NCBI GenBank assembly: GCA_016937215.1
Contig: JAFGWI010000118.1
Location: forward strand, 1 to 41,428
DNA: 41,428 nucleotides
From: Spirochaetales bacterium
GTDB taxonomy: Bacteria; Spirochaetota; Spirochaetia; SZUA-6; JAFGRV01
Direction of reading: 5' to 3'
Shown here: one piece after another, positions 32,531 through 39,954 of the stretch
How positions within the stretch are numbered: the stretch's first letter is position 1
Layout: every line of letters starts with the position of its first letter
Made by a program: the position numbers and the translations under genes
Notes under the pieces: model-generated
Told to the model about the DNA's origin: nothing
The model's database searches: none
Seen by the model: the letters and a program-made list of their open reading frames with translations, nothing else

Positions 32531-33986
32531 AACCCTTTTTGACCTGGCCATTATCGGTGCCGGTGTGACCGGCAGTTCCATCGCCTATCAATTATCAGCT
32601 TACGACACAAAAGTGGTTGTGCTTGAAAAGATGGAAGATATCTCTTTTGGTGTTACCAAAGCCAATTCCGGTATTATTCATGCCGGCTTTCACCATAAGC
32701 CTGACAGTCTGAAAGCCCATCTAGAGATTCAGGGCAACCTGATGTATGATGAGCTTAAACAGACTCTAGATTTTCCCTTTAAAAGGGTTGGAATTCTGGT
32801 AGCTGCCTTCAATTACGAAGAAATGAAGATGGTCGAAAAACTCTATCATCAGGGGGTTGAAAATAATGTTCCCAGAATAGAAATTGTCAGCCGTGAACGC
32901 ATATTGGATCTGGAACCAAAACTGAGCCAGGATGTGGTAGGCGGATTATACGCGCCAACTGGAGGAATTATTGAGCCCTACCGTTTTGTTTTTGCTTTAA
33001 TGGAATCGGCTCTTAAAAACGGTGTTGAACTGAGACGGAATTTTATGGTAAGTCAGTGCAAGCAGAAAGATGGTGTTTTTACCATTCTTAGCGCTGATAA
33101 TCAGGCTGTCAGGGCAAGGCGGGTGGTTAACGCGGCAGGGCTTTATTCTGATGAGGTTTCCCGAATTTTCAAGGCTGAGGAATTTCAGATTATTCCCCGA
33201 AAGGGCGAAGAATATCTTCTTGAACGAAACGCGAGTGGTTTTCCGCGCCATGTTATTTTTCCTGTGCCTGTAAAAAATTCAAAAGGCGTGCTGGTTATCC
33301 CGACAGTGGAAGGAACAATGATGATAGGTCCAACTGCCGAGGAAATTGATGATAAAGAAGATTTTTCAACCACCCGTGACAATCTGGAAAGGGTTTTTAC
33401 CCTGGCCATGAAAATGGTACCCATGATTTCCAAAAAAGAGATCATTACCTCATTCGCGGGTTTGCGGCCAGCCATGAAGGGGAATGATTTTTTGATCAAG
33501 ATTTCCGATAAAACCCCTCATTTTATCCAGGCCGCGGCCATTCAAAGCCCGGGGCTCACAGCCGCGCCGGCTATCGGACTCTATGTCCTGGATTTATTGA
33601 AGCAAGATGGTATGGAGCTTGTCAAGAAAATAGACCATGATCCGAAACTGGAAAAAAAGCCCATGATAAGGGAATTTGATTTTAGTGATGCCGATAAACT
33701 GATATCCGATGATCGGCGTTATGGTAACATTGTTTGTCGCTGTGAAAACGTCTCTGAAGCGGAAATTATCGAAGCCATTAAAAATGGTCATCATACTCTG
33801 GACGGTATCAAATTTTATACACGTGCTGGAATGGGCCGCTGCCAAGGCGGGTTTTGCGCTTACAAAATTATAAAAATTCTGATGCGGGAAACCGGTAAAA
33901 GCGCTTACCAATTAACCAAACGGGGTGGAAACAGTTTTCTATTGTCTCACCAACTGGGAGAAGGAAAGGTTGATACACCATCATGA
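32523..33986 (+). CDS. GlpA-like FAD-dependent oxidoreductase with C-terminal BFD-type iron-sulphur domain
   Basis: 487 residues, ATG with AAAGGA upstream, overlapping the CoaD-CoaE-HD stop. The N-terminal dinucleotide-binding fold is 'IIGAGVTGSSIAYQLS'. A DAO-family body contains 'ANSGIIHAGFHHKP' and 'RVVNAAGLYSDEVSR'. A BFD-like [2Fe-2S] module has C405, C407, C440 and C445 ('CRCENVSEAEIIEAI', 'GMGRCQGGFC'). This architecture is that of anaerobic glycerol-3-phosphate dehydrogenase subunit A and relatives. With the next two genes it forms the common GlpA-like/GlpB-like/DUF1667 trio often linked to glycerol use; no glycerol kinase or facilitator is visible here, so the substrate stays open. 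Confidence 0.85.
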   Translation: MAETLFDLAIIGAGVTGSSIAYQLSAYDTKVVVLEKMEDISFGVTKANSGIIHAGFHHKPDSLKAHLEIQGNLMYDELKQTLDFPFKRVGILVAAFNYEEMKMVEKLYHQGVENNVPRIEIVSRERILDLEPKLSQDVVGGLYAPTGGIIEPYRFVFALMESALKNGVELRRNFMVSQCKQKDGVFTILSADNQAVRARRVVNAAGLYSDEVSRIFKAEEFQIIPRKGEEYLLERNASGFPRHVIFPVPVKNSKGVLVIPTVEGTMMIGPTAEEIDDKEDFSTTRDNLERVFTLAMKMVPMISKKEIITSFAGLRPAMKGNDFLIKISDKTPHFIQAAAIQSPGLTAAPAIGLYVLDLLKQDGMELVKKIDHDPKLEKKPMIREFDFSDADKLISDDRRYGNIVCRCENVSEAEIIEAIKNGHHTLDGIKFYTRAGMGRCQGGFCAYKIIKILMRETGKSAYQLTKRGGNSFLLSHQLGEGKVDTPS

Positions 33987-35239
33987 TTGAAAAAAAATAT
34001 CACTCCATTGTCATTGGGGGCGGAGCGGCTGGTTTGTCAGCTGCCTATGAAATAAGCAAATCCGGTTTTTCTGTTGCTCTGATTGAGCGCGAAGAATCTC
34101 TTGGTGGAATACTTATGCAGTGTATTCACAATGGCTTTGGACTACAGGAGTATAAAGAAGAACTCACCGGGCCTGAATACGCTGAAAGAGCTATCGCTAA
34201 AATGGCAGGAAGCGGGGTTGAGATTATTACCAGCACCACAGTTAGCGATTTGATCGATGAAAATGGAACCAAAACAGCCCATTGTTATTCTGCTGTCCAT
34301 GGCGCGCTAAAACTGGGAGCAGATACCATTGTTTTGGCCATGGGTTGCCGAGAGAGAAACCGGGGAAATATTGGAACAGCCGGGACCCGTCCGGCGGGAA
34401 TTTTTACAGCCGGTTCGGCCCAGCGGCTGATCAATATTGAGGGCTTTATTCCCGGAAAAAGGGTGGTGATTATCGGCTCCGGTGATATTGGGCTTATCAT
34501 GGCCCGGCGGATGACATGGGTAGGGGCCAAAGTGCTGGCTGTGGTTGAAATTCTTCCCTATGCCTCGGGATTGACCCGTAATATTACACAATGCTTGAAT
34601 GACTTTAATATTCCCCTTTATACAAGCCATATTGTTTCACGTATCTATGGTCACGATAGAGTGGAAAAAGTTGACATAACTCCCTTGGTAGACGGCGCGC
34701 CTCAGGATGAAGATACTTTTTCCATCGAATGTGATACCATATTATTGTCCGTTGGTTTGATCCCTGAAAACGAATTATCATGTAAAATCGGCGTTGAAAT
34801 TAATCAGGATACAAAAGGGCCTTATGTGCATTCCAATTACATGACCAATGTAAAAGGCGTTTTTGCCTGCGGCAATGTTCTTCATGTTCATGATATTGTG
34901 GATTTTGTTACTGAAGAAGCCCGCCGTTGCGCTGTTAATGTGGTTGATTATTTACGTCGGAAGATCTTGCCGACTGAATTCCGGATACAGCCAGGCGCCA
35001 ATGTAATATACCTTGTGCCCAATCATTATGTGCCGGGCGAGGAAATTAATCTTTATTTGCGCACCTTTATTGTTAAAAACAATGCTCAGTTGATAGTGGA
35101 GACTTCCGACAAAGTCGTGCTTGAAAAAAAGCTTCTCCATGTTCGGCCAAGCGAAATGATCAAAGTCCGTATCGGTGAAAAAGATCTGGCCAGGTTAAGT
35201 GCGGATGAATTCAAAGACCTGAAAGTTTCAATTGTTTAA
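33983..35239 (+). CDS. NAD(P)/FAD-dependent oxidoreductase, second subunit of the GlpA-like trio
   Basis: 418 residues; its ATG overlaps the preceding stop (ATGA), indicating translational coupling. The FAD fold is 'VIGGGAAGLSAAYEISKSG', followed by the typical 'GGILMQCIHNGFGLQEY'. The NAD fold is 'VIIGSGDIGLIMARRM'. A C-terminal 'GVFACGNVLHVHDIVDFV' closes the FAD site. This protein class accompanies GlpA-like proteins and DUF1667, and probably shuttles electrons between the dehydrogenase and NAD(P)H or a quinone pathway. No CxxC redox disulfide was seen. Confidence 0.85.
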   Translation: MIEKKYHSIVIGGGAAGLSAAYEISKSGFSVALIEREESLGGILMQCIHNGFGLQEYKEELTGPEYAERAIAKMAGSGVEIITSTTVSDLIDENGTKTAHCYSAVHGALKLGADTIVLAMGCRERNRGNIGTAGTRPAGIFTAGSAQRLINIEGFIPGKRVVIIGSGDIGLIMARRMTWVGAKVLAVVEILPYASGLTRNITQCLNDFNIPLYTSHIVSRIYGHDRVEKVDITPLVDGAPQDEDTFSIECDTILLSVGLIPENELSCKIGVEINQDTKGPYVHSNYMTNVKGVFACGNVLHVHDIVDFVTEEARRCAVNVVDYLRRKILPTEFRIQPGANVIYLVPNHYVPGEEINLYLRTFIVKNNAQLIVETSDKVVLEKKLLHVRPSEMIKVRIGEKDLARLSADEFKDLKVSIV

Positions 35240-35257
35240 TGTGAGGAATATGATACT

Positions 35258-35620
35258 ATGAAAGATCCAAAAAAAATAATTTGCATATCCTGTCCCATAG
35301 GCTGTGAATTAACCGTTGGCTATGAGAATGACCAGCTGAGTGTTAGCGGGAATAAATGTGCTCGCGGCAAATCCTATGGTCAGGAAGAGTATCTTGAACC
35401 CAAGCGAATTGTCACGGCTGTTGTGAAAACCAATTCAGCGACTTTGACCTATATTCCCATAAAAACCGATCAACCCCTGAAAAAGGAATATATTAACGAT
35501 TTACTTAATCATCTTTATCAGCTCGAGGTTAAAGTCCCGATTACACTTAACCAGTGTTTGCTTAAAAATTTTAACAACACAGGTGTTAATATTGTGTTTA
35601 CCCGAAGCCTTGAAGCTTGA
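35258..35620 (+). CDS. DUF1667 small cysteine protein of the GlpA-like trio
   Basis: 120 residues, 18 bases after the preceding gene, with GAGGA upstream. N-terminal 'ICISCPIGCELTV' supplies C9, C12 and C16, and 'GNKCARGKSYGQEE' gives C33, the molybdopterin-enzyme-like CxxCxxxC...C arrangement of DUF1667 proteins. A small iron-sulphur carrier is the usual interpretation. It completes the three-gene redox unit. Confidence 0.85.
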   Translation: MKDPKKIICISCPIGCELTVGYENDQLSVSGNKCARGKSYGQEEYLEPKRIVTAVVKTNSATLTYIPIKTDQPLKKEYINDLLNHLYQLEVKVPITLNQCLLKNFNNTGVNIVFTRSLEA

Positions 35621-35667
35621 TTTTCGCCTATCATTGATTAGCTAGTCGACAAAAAAAGGAGAAAAAA

Positions 35668-36114
35668 ATGAATCAAAAAGAACTGTCAATTATTGATCCT
35701 GAAAACATTAATTTTTTTTATAAAATGACCTGTGATGAAATTCAAAAAACAAAAAACGCTCAGTGGCATACGGTTTATTTCATGGTTCTGCTTAATATTC
35801 TGGCTGTTTCCTTTGTGAAACTTGTTCCCCTTGAAATGGCAAGCTCTGTTTTAAAATACAGCGTTGTATCTGTGATTTCCCTTGTGACACTGGTAAGCAT
35901 GATCTATTTGGTTTATTTTCAGAATGAATTAGTAAAATTCGATTTTCGTTTGCGCCGTATTCACAAACATATGCCAAAGGATAAGTACCTCATTCTGGAA
36001 AAAATGTCTTTAAGTTTTTCATCGAGCAGTTTTTATTTTTTTGGTGTTGTTTTGCCCTTTATTTCTGTCTTATTTGTTTTGTTGGGCGGATCTATCGCCT
36101 TGATACTGTTATAG
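35668..36114 (+). CDS. Hypothetical small integral membrane protein
   Basis: 148 residues, with AAGGAG upstream of the ATG. Hydrophobic helices lie at about 36-54, 60-82 and 120-147, with a basic loop 'FDFRLRRIHKHMPKD' between, probably cytoplasmic. The family is not recognised. It follows the redox trio by 47 bases and could be the last gene of that unit, but nothing in the sequence ties it to those enzymes. Confidence 0.65.
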   Translation: MNQKELSIIDPENINFFYKMTCDEIQKTKNAQWHTVYFMVLLNILAVSFVKLVPLEMASSVLKYSVVSVISLVTLVSMIYLVYFQNELVKFDFRLRRIHKHMPKDKYLILEKMSLSFSSSSFYFFGVVLPFISVLFVLLGGSIALILL

Positions 36115-36185
36115 GTTTTTTTGTTAAGCTATTTCTATGTTTGTCGAAATGCTTGGGTTTTATTTATGGAATGTTGGACGTGTTT

Positions 36186-36337
36186 GGGCGTTGCCTGATA
36201 AGCCCAGGGGCTTTCAGGCCGGGCTATGCGGCACTCCGGCAATGGCCTTCGAAGCTTTTGGCCGCGAAAAAATCGCGGCCAAAAGCTTTTCGTCAGGTTT
36301 TTGAAAAAACCTTCCTCATGCCTCCTATCCCTAACGC
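36186..36337 (+). repeat. Paired-hairpin GC-rich repeat, best forward copy
   Basis: Outer left block GGGCGTTGCC (36186-36195), CCGGGCTATGCGGC and TCCGGC. Hairpin a is AAGCTTTTGGCCGCGA (36252-36267) with TCGCGGCCAAAAGCTT (36273-36288), 16 perfect pairs. Hairpin b is AGGTTTTT (36295-36302) with AAAAACCT (36305-36312). The outer right block is CATGCCTCCTATCCCTAACG, ending CCCTAACGC at 36329-36337. It lies between convergent genes (membrane protein and manA). Confidence 0.8.
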
Positions 36338-36358
36338 TTTGTAGCTGACACGCCTTTT

Positions 36359-37546
36359 TTAAACCAGTGGATTGATCCGCGCGATGAAAAACAAACACCG
36401 CCCCTGAAACCGGATGTTTTTGAGTCTCGGGCAAAGAAACACCGACTCCCCCTGGTTCAGAAGTAATTTTTCTGATTGGTTCAGAATTTCAAGTTGCCCC
36501 TTTACAACCAAAAGAATTTCACCATTATGGGTGGAATAGTTTTTTTTACCATCCATATCAAAGCGCAGCAGTTGAAATTCCTTTGCTTCTGAATGGTATT
36601 CAGTAAAATCGCTGTTAAATGCGGTCGACTGAATTTCTGGACGGCTTGGCTGAAAATCGATGATTTGGGCCAATTCTGGTATGTTGACATGCTTTTTGGT
36701 CAAACCAGCGCGAAGAACATTATCGGAATTGGCCATGATTTCAATTCCTGTGCCTTTTAAATAGGCATGAAAGCGGCAGCTGTTCAAAAACATGGCCTGG
36801 CCAGGTTGAAGAACCACATAATTGAGCATGAAAAGGGTAAAGATTCCAATATCACCTGGAAAAAAATGGTAAGTGGAAATAATAACATCCTTTAGGGGAT
36901 GATTTTTCTGATTATTGGCCCAATCGTGGAGGTATTTGGCCCAACTGGTTTTGGTATGCTCTTCCTGATTGATCAGGTCGATAAACAGGCCCTTTATGGC
37001 CTCTTTTGGTGATTTATTTTCATGGGCCTTGATCAATTGGGTGATACCCTTGTGTTGAAGCAGTGAAAAATTCTCATGAATTTCATTCCAGGGGCGAAAG
37101 CCATTTAAAGCTTCAAAAGGTGTTAAGGCACAAATCAATTCTGGTTTGTGATGAGGATCCTTGTAGGTACGTTCTGCGGCAGCAAGGGGTATATTTTGAT
37201 GGTTTTCACGCTGAAAACCTTTCAGGGCCTGTTTTTCATTAGGATGAGCCTGAATGGACAGGGGTTTGGCTGCCGCGAGGATTTTTAATAAAAATGGGAG
37301 CTTTCCTTGGAATTGACTGGCTGCATCGGTGCCTAATCGGTTAATGGGGTCCTCGGCTATCCAATGTTCCAAGCTTTGGCTTTTGGTATCAAGAATCAAC
37401 TTAGAAGGAGAGCTAGGGTGGGCGCTCATCCATAATTCGGCAATTGGTTTGGTTCCTGTTTCCTGACCAAGAATGGCAGGTATGGATTCCTTGGAACCCC
37501 AGTCATAAGTTTTCAGGGGATTTATCATTTTTATTATTTTTTTCAT
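36359..37546 (-). CDS. manA: Mannose-6-phosphate isomerase, class I
   Basis: 395 residues from ATG 37546, placed just downstream of a good promoter; the in-frame TTG at 37582 is its -35 box. ManA interconverts mannose-6-P and fructose-6-P using Zn2+. Cupin metal and substrate motifs: 'YDWGSKESIPAIL', 'ELWMSAHPSSPSKL', 'LPFLLKILAAAKPLSIQAHP' (zinc His), 'DPHHKPELICAL' (zinc Glu and His), and 'IEIMANSDNVLRAGLTKKH' with the catalytic Arg. Length is normal for the class. It feeds GDP-mannose and GDP-fucose synthesis, which may matter for the fucosyltransferase-like gene 6 kb away. Confidence 0.93.
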   Translation of the reverse strand: MKKIIKMINPLKTYDWGSKESIPAILGQETGTKPIAELWMSAHPSSPSKLILDTKSQSLEHWIAEDPINRLGTDAASQFQGKLPFLLKILAAAKPLSIQAHPNEKQALKGFQRENHQNIPLAAAERTYKDPHHKPELICALTPFEALNGFRPWNEIHENFSLLQHKGITQLIKAHENKSPKEAIKGLFIDLINQEEHTKTSWAKYLHDWANNQKNHPLKDVIISTYHFFPGDIGIFTLFMLNYVVLQPGQAMFLNSCRFHAYLKGTGIEIMANSDNVLRAGLTKKHVNIPELAQIIDFQPSRPEIQSTAFNSDFTEYHSEAKEFQLLRFDMDGKKNYSTHNGEILLVVKGQLEILNQSEKLLLNQGESVFLCPRLKNIRFQGRCLFFIARINPLV

Positions 37547-37553
37547 TACCTTG

Positions 37554-37582
37554 ATTATGTATGAAAGATCTTTAAAAATCAA
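37554..37582 (-). promoter_or_regulatory. manA promoter, predicted leaderless transcript
   Basis: Reverse strand: TTGATT (37582-37577), 17-base spacer, CATAAT (37559-37554). The ATG at 37546 starts 7 bases after the -10. AAGG lies only 2 bases before the ATG, too close to serve as a ribosome site. Confidence 0.6.
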
Positions 37583-37691
37583 TTCCCACGGCGCTTTTGC
37601 TTTTTTACAGATAGGCGCAATTAAGGAAAATAAAGGACAATAAGGGCTTTTAGAGGTAAAGAATTCACATTGTTTTACATTTAAAAAGCTT

Positions 37692-37708
37692 GATTAATCA
37701 GATTAATC
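37692..37708 (+). promoter_or_regulatory. Tandem palindromic octamers upstream of the ferredoxin gene
   Basis: GATTAATC occurs twice (37692-37699 and 37701-37708), each self-complementary and one base apart, followed by GGGTTAAT. The pair ends 23 bases before the ATG, a plausible operator position. TTGTTT at 37670 and ATTAAT at 37693 make a weak promoter overlapping it. Confidence 0.3.
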
Positions 37709-37731
37709 GGGTTAATATCAAATTACCCTGT

Positions 37732-37989
37732 ATGAAGAAAAAAAGATCAAGAAATATTATTTCCATAGATGTTGAAAAATGCACTGGCTGTATGAAATGT
37801 ATTCCCAGTTGCCCCTATGGACTCATATCAACAATCGGTAGAATTGCTAAATCCGGCCACAGGCTGATAGATTTCATTGATAACGGACAATGCACTGCCT
37901 GCACTTTATGTGCCTTAGTGTGTCCTGAAGCAGCTATCGAAATACACGCCCGCTTTCATGTGCCAACTGCTATCGCGGAACCAGTATAA
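37732..37989 (+). CDS. Dicluster 4Fe-4S ferredoxin
   Basis: 85 residues from ATG 37732. Two complete CxxCxxCxxxCP sets, 'CTGCMKCIPSCP' and 'CTACTLCALVCP', will each bind a [4Fe-4S] cluster. The spacing between them (about 33 residues, with 'GRIAKSGHRLIDFIDNG' in between) is longer than in clostridial 2[4Fe-4S] ferredoxin and resembles adaptor ferredoxins of oxidoreductase complexes. It stands alone between divergent manA and the convergent TPR gene, so its partner is not indicated. Confidence 0.85.
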   Translation: MKKKRSRNIISIDVEKCTGCMKCIPSCPYGLISTIGRIAKSGHRLIDFIDNGQCTACTLCALVCPEAAIEIHARFHVPTAIAEPV

Positions 37990-38030
37990 AAAACTGTGTT
38001 TGAAGCCTTGTTGTTAAGCTAAACCTGAGT

Positions 38031-38114
38031 GACTGTTGCGCAATATCTGCTATGTCTCACTAACATCTTCCTGAATAGGATAGTTGCCATGTTTTCAAAA
38101 GTTGCGCAACAGTC
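38031..38114. repeat. 84-bp element with perfect 13-bp inverted ends
   Basis: GACTGTTGCGCAA (38031-38043) and TTGCGCAACAGTC (38102-38114) are exact inverted repeats. Inside, AACAT/ATGTT and TCCT-GAAT-AGGA can form a second hairpin. It occupies most of the 159-base gap between the convergent ferredoxin and TPR genes. It could be a bidirectional terminator, a MITE-like insertion or a structured RNA. Confidence 0.6.
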
Positions 38115-38148
38115 TTCATCTAAAATAGCTTATTATTTTTCCTGAAAA

Positions 38149-39621
38149 TTACATGCCTCCGCTCGATTCTGTCTCGATTCTGTCCATAATAACCTGAACC
38201 TTCTCTTGATATTTTTCCGCGTCCAGTTCAAGGGCCTTTGTTAAATAGCTGTTGGCGTTTGTGTAATTATTGTCAGCGTATGCGTTAATGCCCATGGCGT
38301 AATAGGTAAGGGCTTTATCAGCTCCATTTTCTATGGCTTTTTTGTAATATAACTCGGCCTTGTAATAGTCTTTTAGGGCGTAATAGCTTAGTCCAAGGTA
38401 ATAGCTGGGATAGAAATTACTCGGTTTTAGATCAAGGGCTTTTGTAAAATATTCGAGTGCCTTGGAATATTCTGTTTTATTATAATATTCGATACCTTCT
38501 GTGACCAATTCAAAGAAGGTTTTCTGGCTGCTGATAAAATTTTTATAATCCTTGTTCAGGGTCGCGGAATCAATCTTTCCAAATATCCGGGTTTTCAGCA
38601 AATTCGAGTTTTCCGTGAGACTATAACCTGGCTCCAGATAAGAGATGGAATCCCATATCATGCGGTTGTAAAGCTTTTCATCACTGTTTATCAGAAAATA
38701 AACCAAACCCCAGGCTTGCGGATAAAAAACATTCAGATTCGAAATAGCCTGTGTTCGATCAAGGGTGATTAAATCATCAATTTTATAAGCTATGACTCCA
38801 CTATCGCCATTTAAAATAGACTTCAGATTATCCAGCCAACTAAGACTTTTGTTCAGTGTGAATTTCTTTTCAATGTTCTTGTCATCTGAAGTGTTTGCCT
38901 TATCGGCTGTTTCTTTTGTTGTATCCTCGGAAAGGGCGCTATCCATTGTTTTCGTGTCTGCTGCATCATCTGTATTGTCCTCTATAGATTCGGTTTCCAT
39001 GGTCGTATCGCTTGGATCTGCAGATGCGGATGTTGTCGTTGCACTATCACTTTCGGCTGGAGAGCTAGTAGGTTCCATATCACTCATTTCAAGACGACTA
39101 TCACTGATAGAGTCTAGCTGAGTGTTTTCATTGATGGAATAGCTAGATGTTTCCAGATAGGCTGCCATTCCTTCGCTGAGCCAAATGGGAGCGTTAGGCA
39201 CAAAGGCTTTTAAAAATTGAATAAAACCCTGGTGAAGCAGGGAAATATTCATGGAATCACTGTCGTTTTTATAGAAACCTACTAATTCGCTTTTCAATTG
39301 ATCAGAATAGTGGATATAAACAAAATCTTCCCGCGACTGGCCTAGTAGCTTTGTTAAATGATCGTCAAAATCACTTTTATCTTTATAAACAACCACCTTG
39401 AATTTCGTTTCTATAGCGCTTAGATTAAAATTAATAAAATCATTAAATAACTTGAGGGCGGCTTCCATTTTTTCTGCAAGCGCCTGGGCATAGGAGGAGC
39501 TGACATTGGTGTAAACACGGTAATGCTCACTGGCGTATTGACTCATGGTGTCCGCCTGGCCAAAGAGTTCTACCCCCCCCAAAATTAAGAGTAAAATGAT
39601 TAATGATTTCAAGCCTTTCAT
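38149..39621 (-). CDS. Exported TPR protein with degenerate peptidase MA-like domain
   Basis: 490 residues; the ATG has GGAGG 5 bases upstream. Signal peptide about 1-22 ('LIILLLILGGVELFG'). Residues about 25-175 resemble the peptidase MA (gluzincin) fold. The zinc motif reads 'LLHQGFIQF' rather than HExxH, with the downstream 'WLSEGMAAYLE' glutamate kept, so proteolysis is unlikely. A Ser/Thr/Asp/Glu-rich low-complexity linker (about 176-250) follows, a second helical region, then three TPRs (about 375-480, 'FYPSYYLGLSYYALKDYYKA'). It is probably a periplasmic scaffold. An 8-base G run lies in codons 14-17. Confidence 0.7.
   Translation of the reverse strand: MKGLKSLIILLLILGGVELFGQADTMSQYASEHYRVYTNVSSSYAQALAEKMEAALKLFNDFINFNLSAIETKFKVVVYKDKSDFDDHLTKLLGQSREDFVYIHYSDQLKSELVGFYKNDSDSMNISLLHQGFIQFLKAFVPNAPIWLSEGMAAYLETSSYSINENTQLDSISDSRLEMSDMEPTSSPAESDSATTTSASADPSDTTMETESIEDNTDDAADTKTMDSALSEDTTKETADKANTSDDKNIEKKFTLNKSLSWLDNLKSILNGDSGVIAYKIDDLITLDRTQAISNLNVFYPQAWGLVYFLINSDEKLYNRMIWDSISYLEPGYSLTENSNLLKTRIFGKIDSATLNKDYKNFISSQKTFFELVTEGIEYYNKTEYSKALEYFTKALDLKPSNFYPSYYLGLSYYALKDYYKAELYYKKAIENGADKALTYYAMGINAYADNNYTNANSYLTKALELDAEKYQEKVQVIMDRIETESSGGM
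39573..39580 (-). repeat. Eight-base poly-G tract in the signal-peptide codons
   Basis: Eight C on the forward strand (G8 in the gene) within codons 14-17 of the exported TPR protein. It is the only G/C run of this length I noticed in a gene in the window. Slippage would cause frameshift early in translation. Confidence 0.6.
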
Positions 39622-39954
39622 ATTTCCTCCAGAATTTTATCCTTAACCCGTATCGGTAAAATTATTTTCATTTGATCAGTTCCTAACCAAATAAAGTAAT
39701 TACTTTGCCCGATTCATTTTCAGGCAAAATCGAAACAGTGAATCATCCTTAATTTGTAGTGCAAACAAGAATGAATCAGACACTCTCATGAAGCGGAAAG
39801 AGCCGCAGAATCCTGAGCCCTTCAAGTGACACTGGTGTAAATGAAAATGGTGAATTAGCCAGCCATTGGTCAAGCTCTGATCACTTCCATCAAAATTCTG
39901 CAAAATCTTCTGCCTTACAGAGATGTCTATATCAATACTATCGGCAAAAAAAAC
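39622..39954. other. Intergenic region with an unassigned 67-codon frame
   Basis: A reverse frame at 39700-39903 encodes a His/Phe/Ser/Cys-rich peptide ('HHFHLHQCHLKGSGFCGSF') with no ribosome site. The composition is unlike a normal protein, and it is probably a non-coding or relic segment rather than a gene. I recognise no domain in it. Confidence 0.35.

Noticed and set aside
36135-36434. Open frame of 99 codons on the reverse strand
   Set aside because: It crosses the repeat and the end of manA; its peptide is a translation of the repeat.
39700-39903. 67-codon frame as a real gene or transposase fragment
   Set aside because: The His/Phe/Cys/Ser-rich composition and absence of a start signal argue against a protein. 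I had a vague impression of similar short hypothetical proteins elsewhere but cannot support it.
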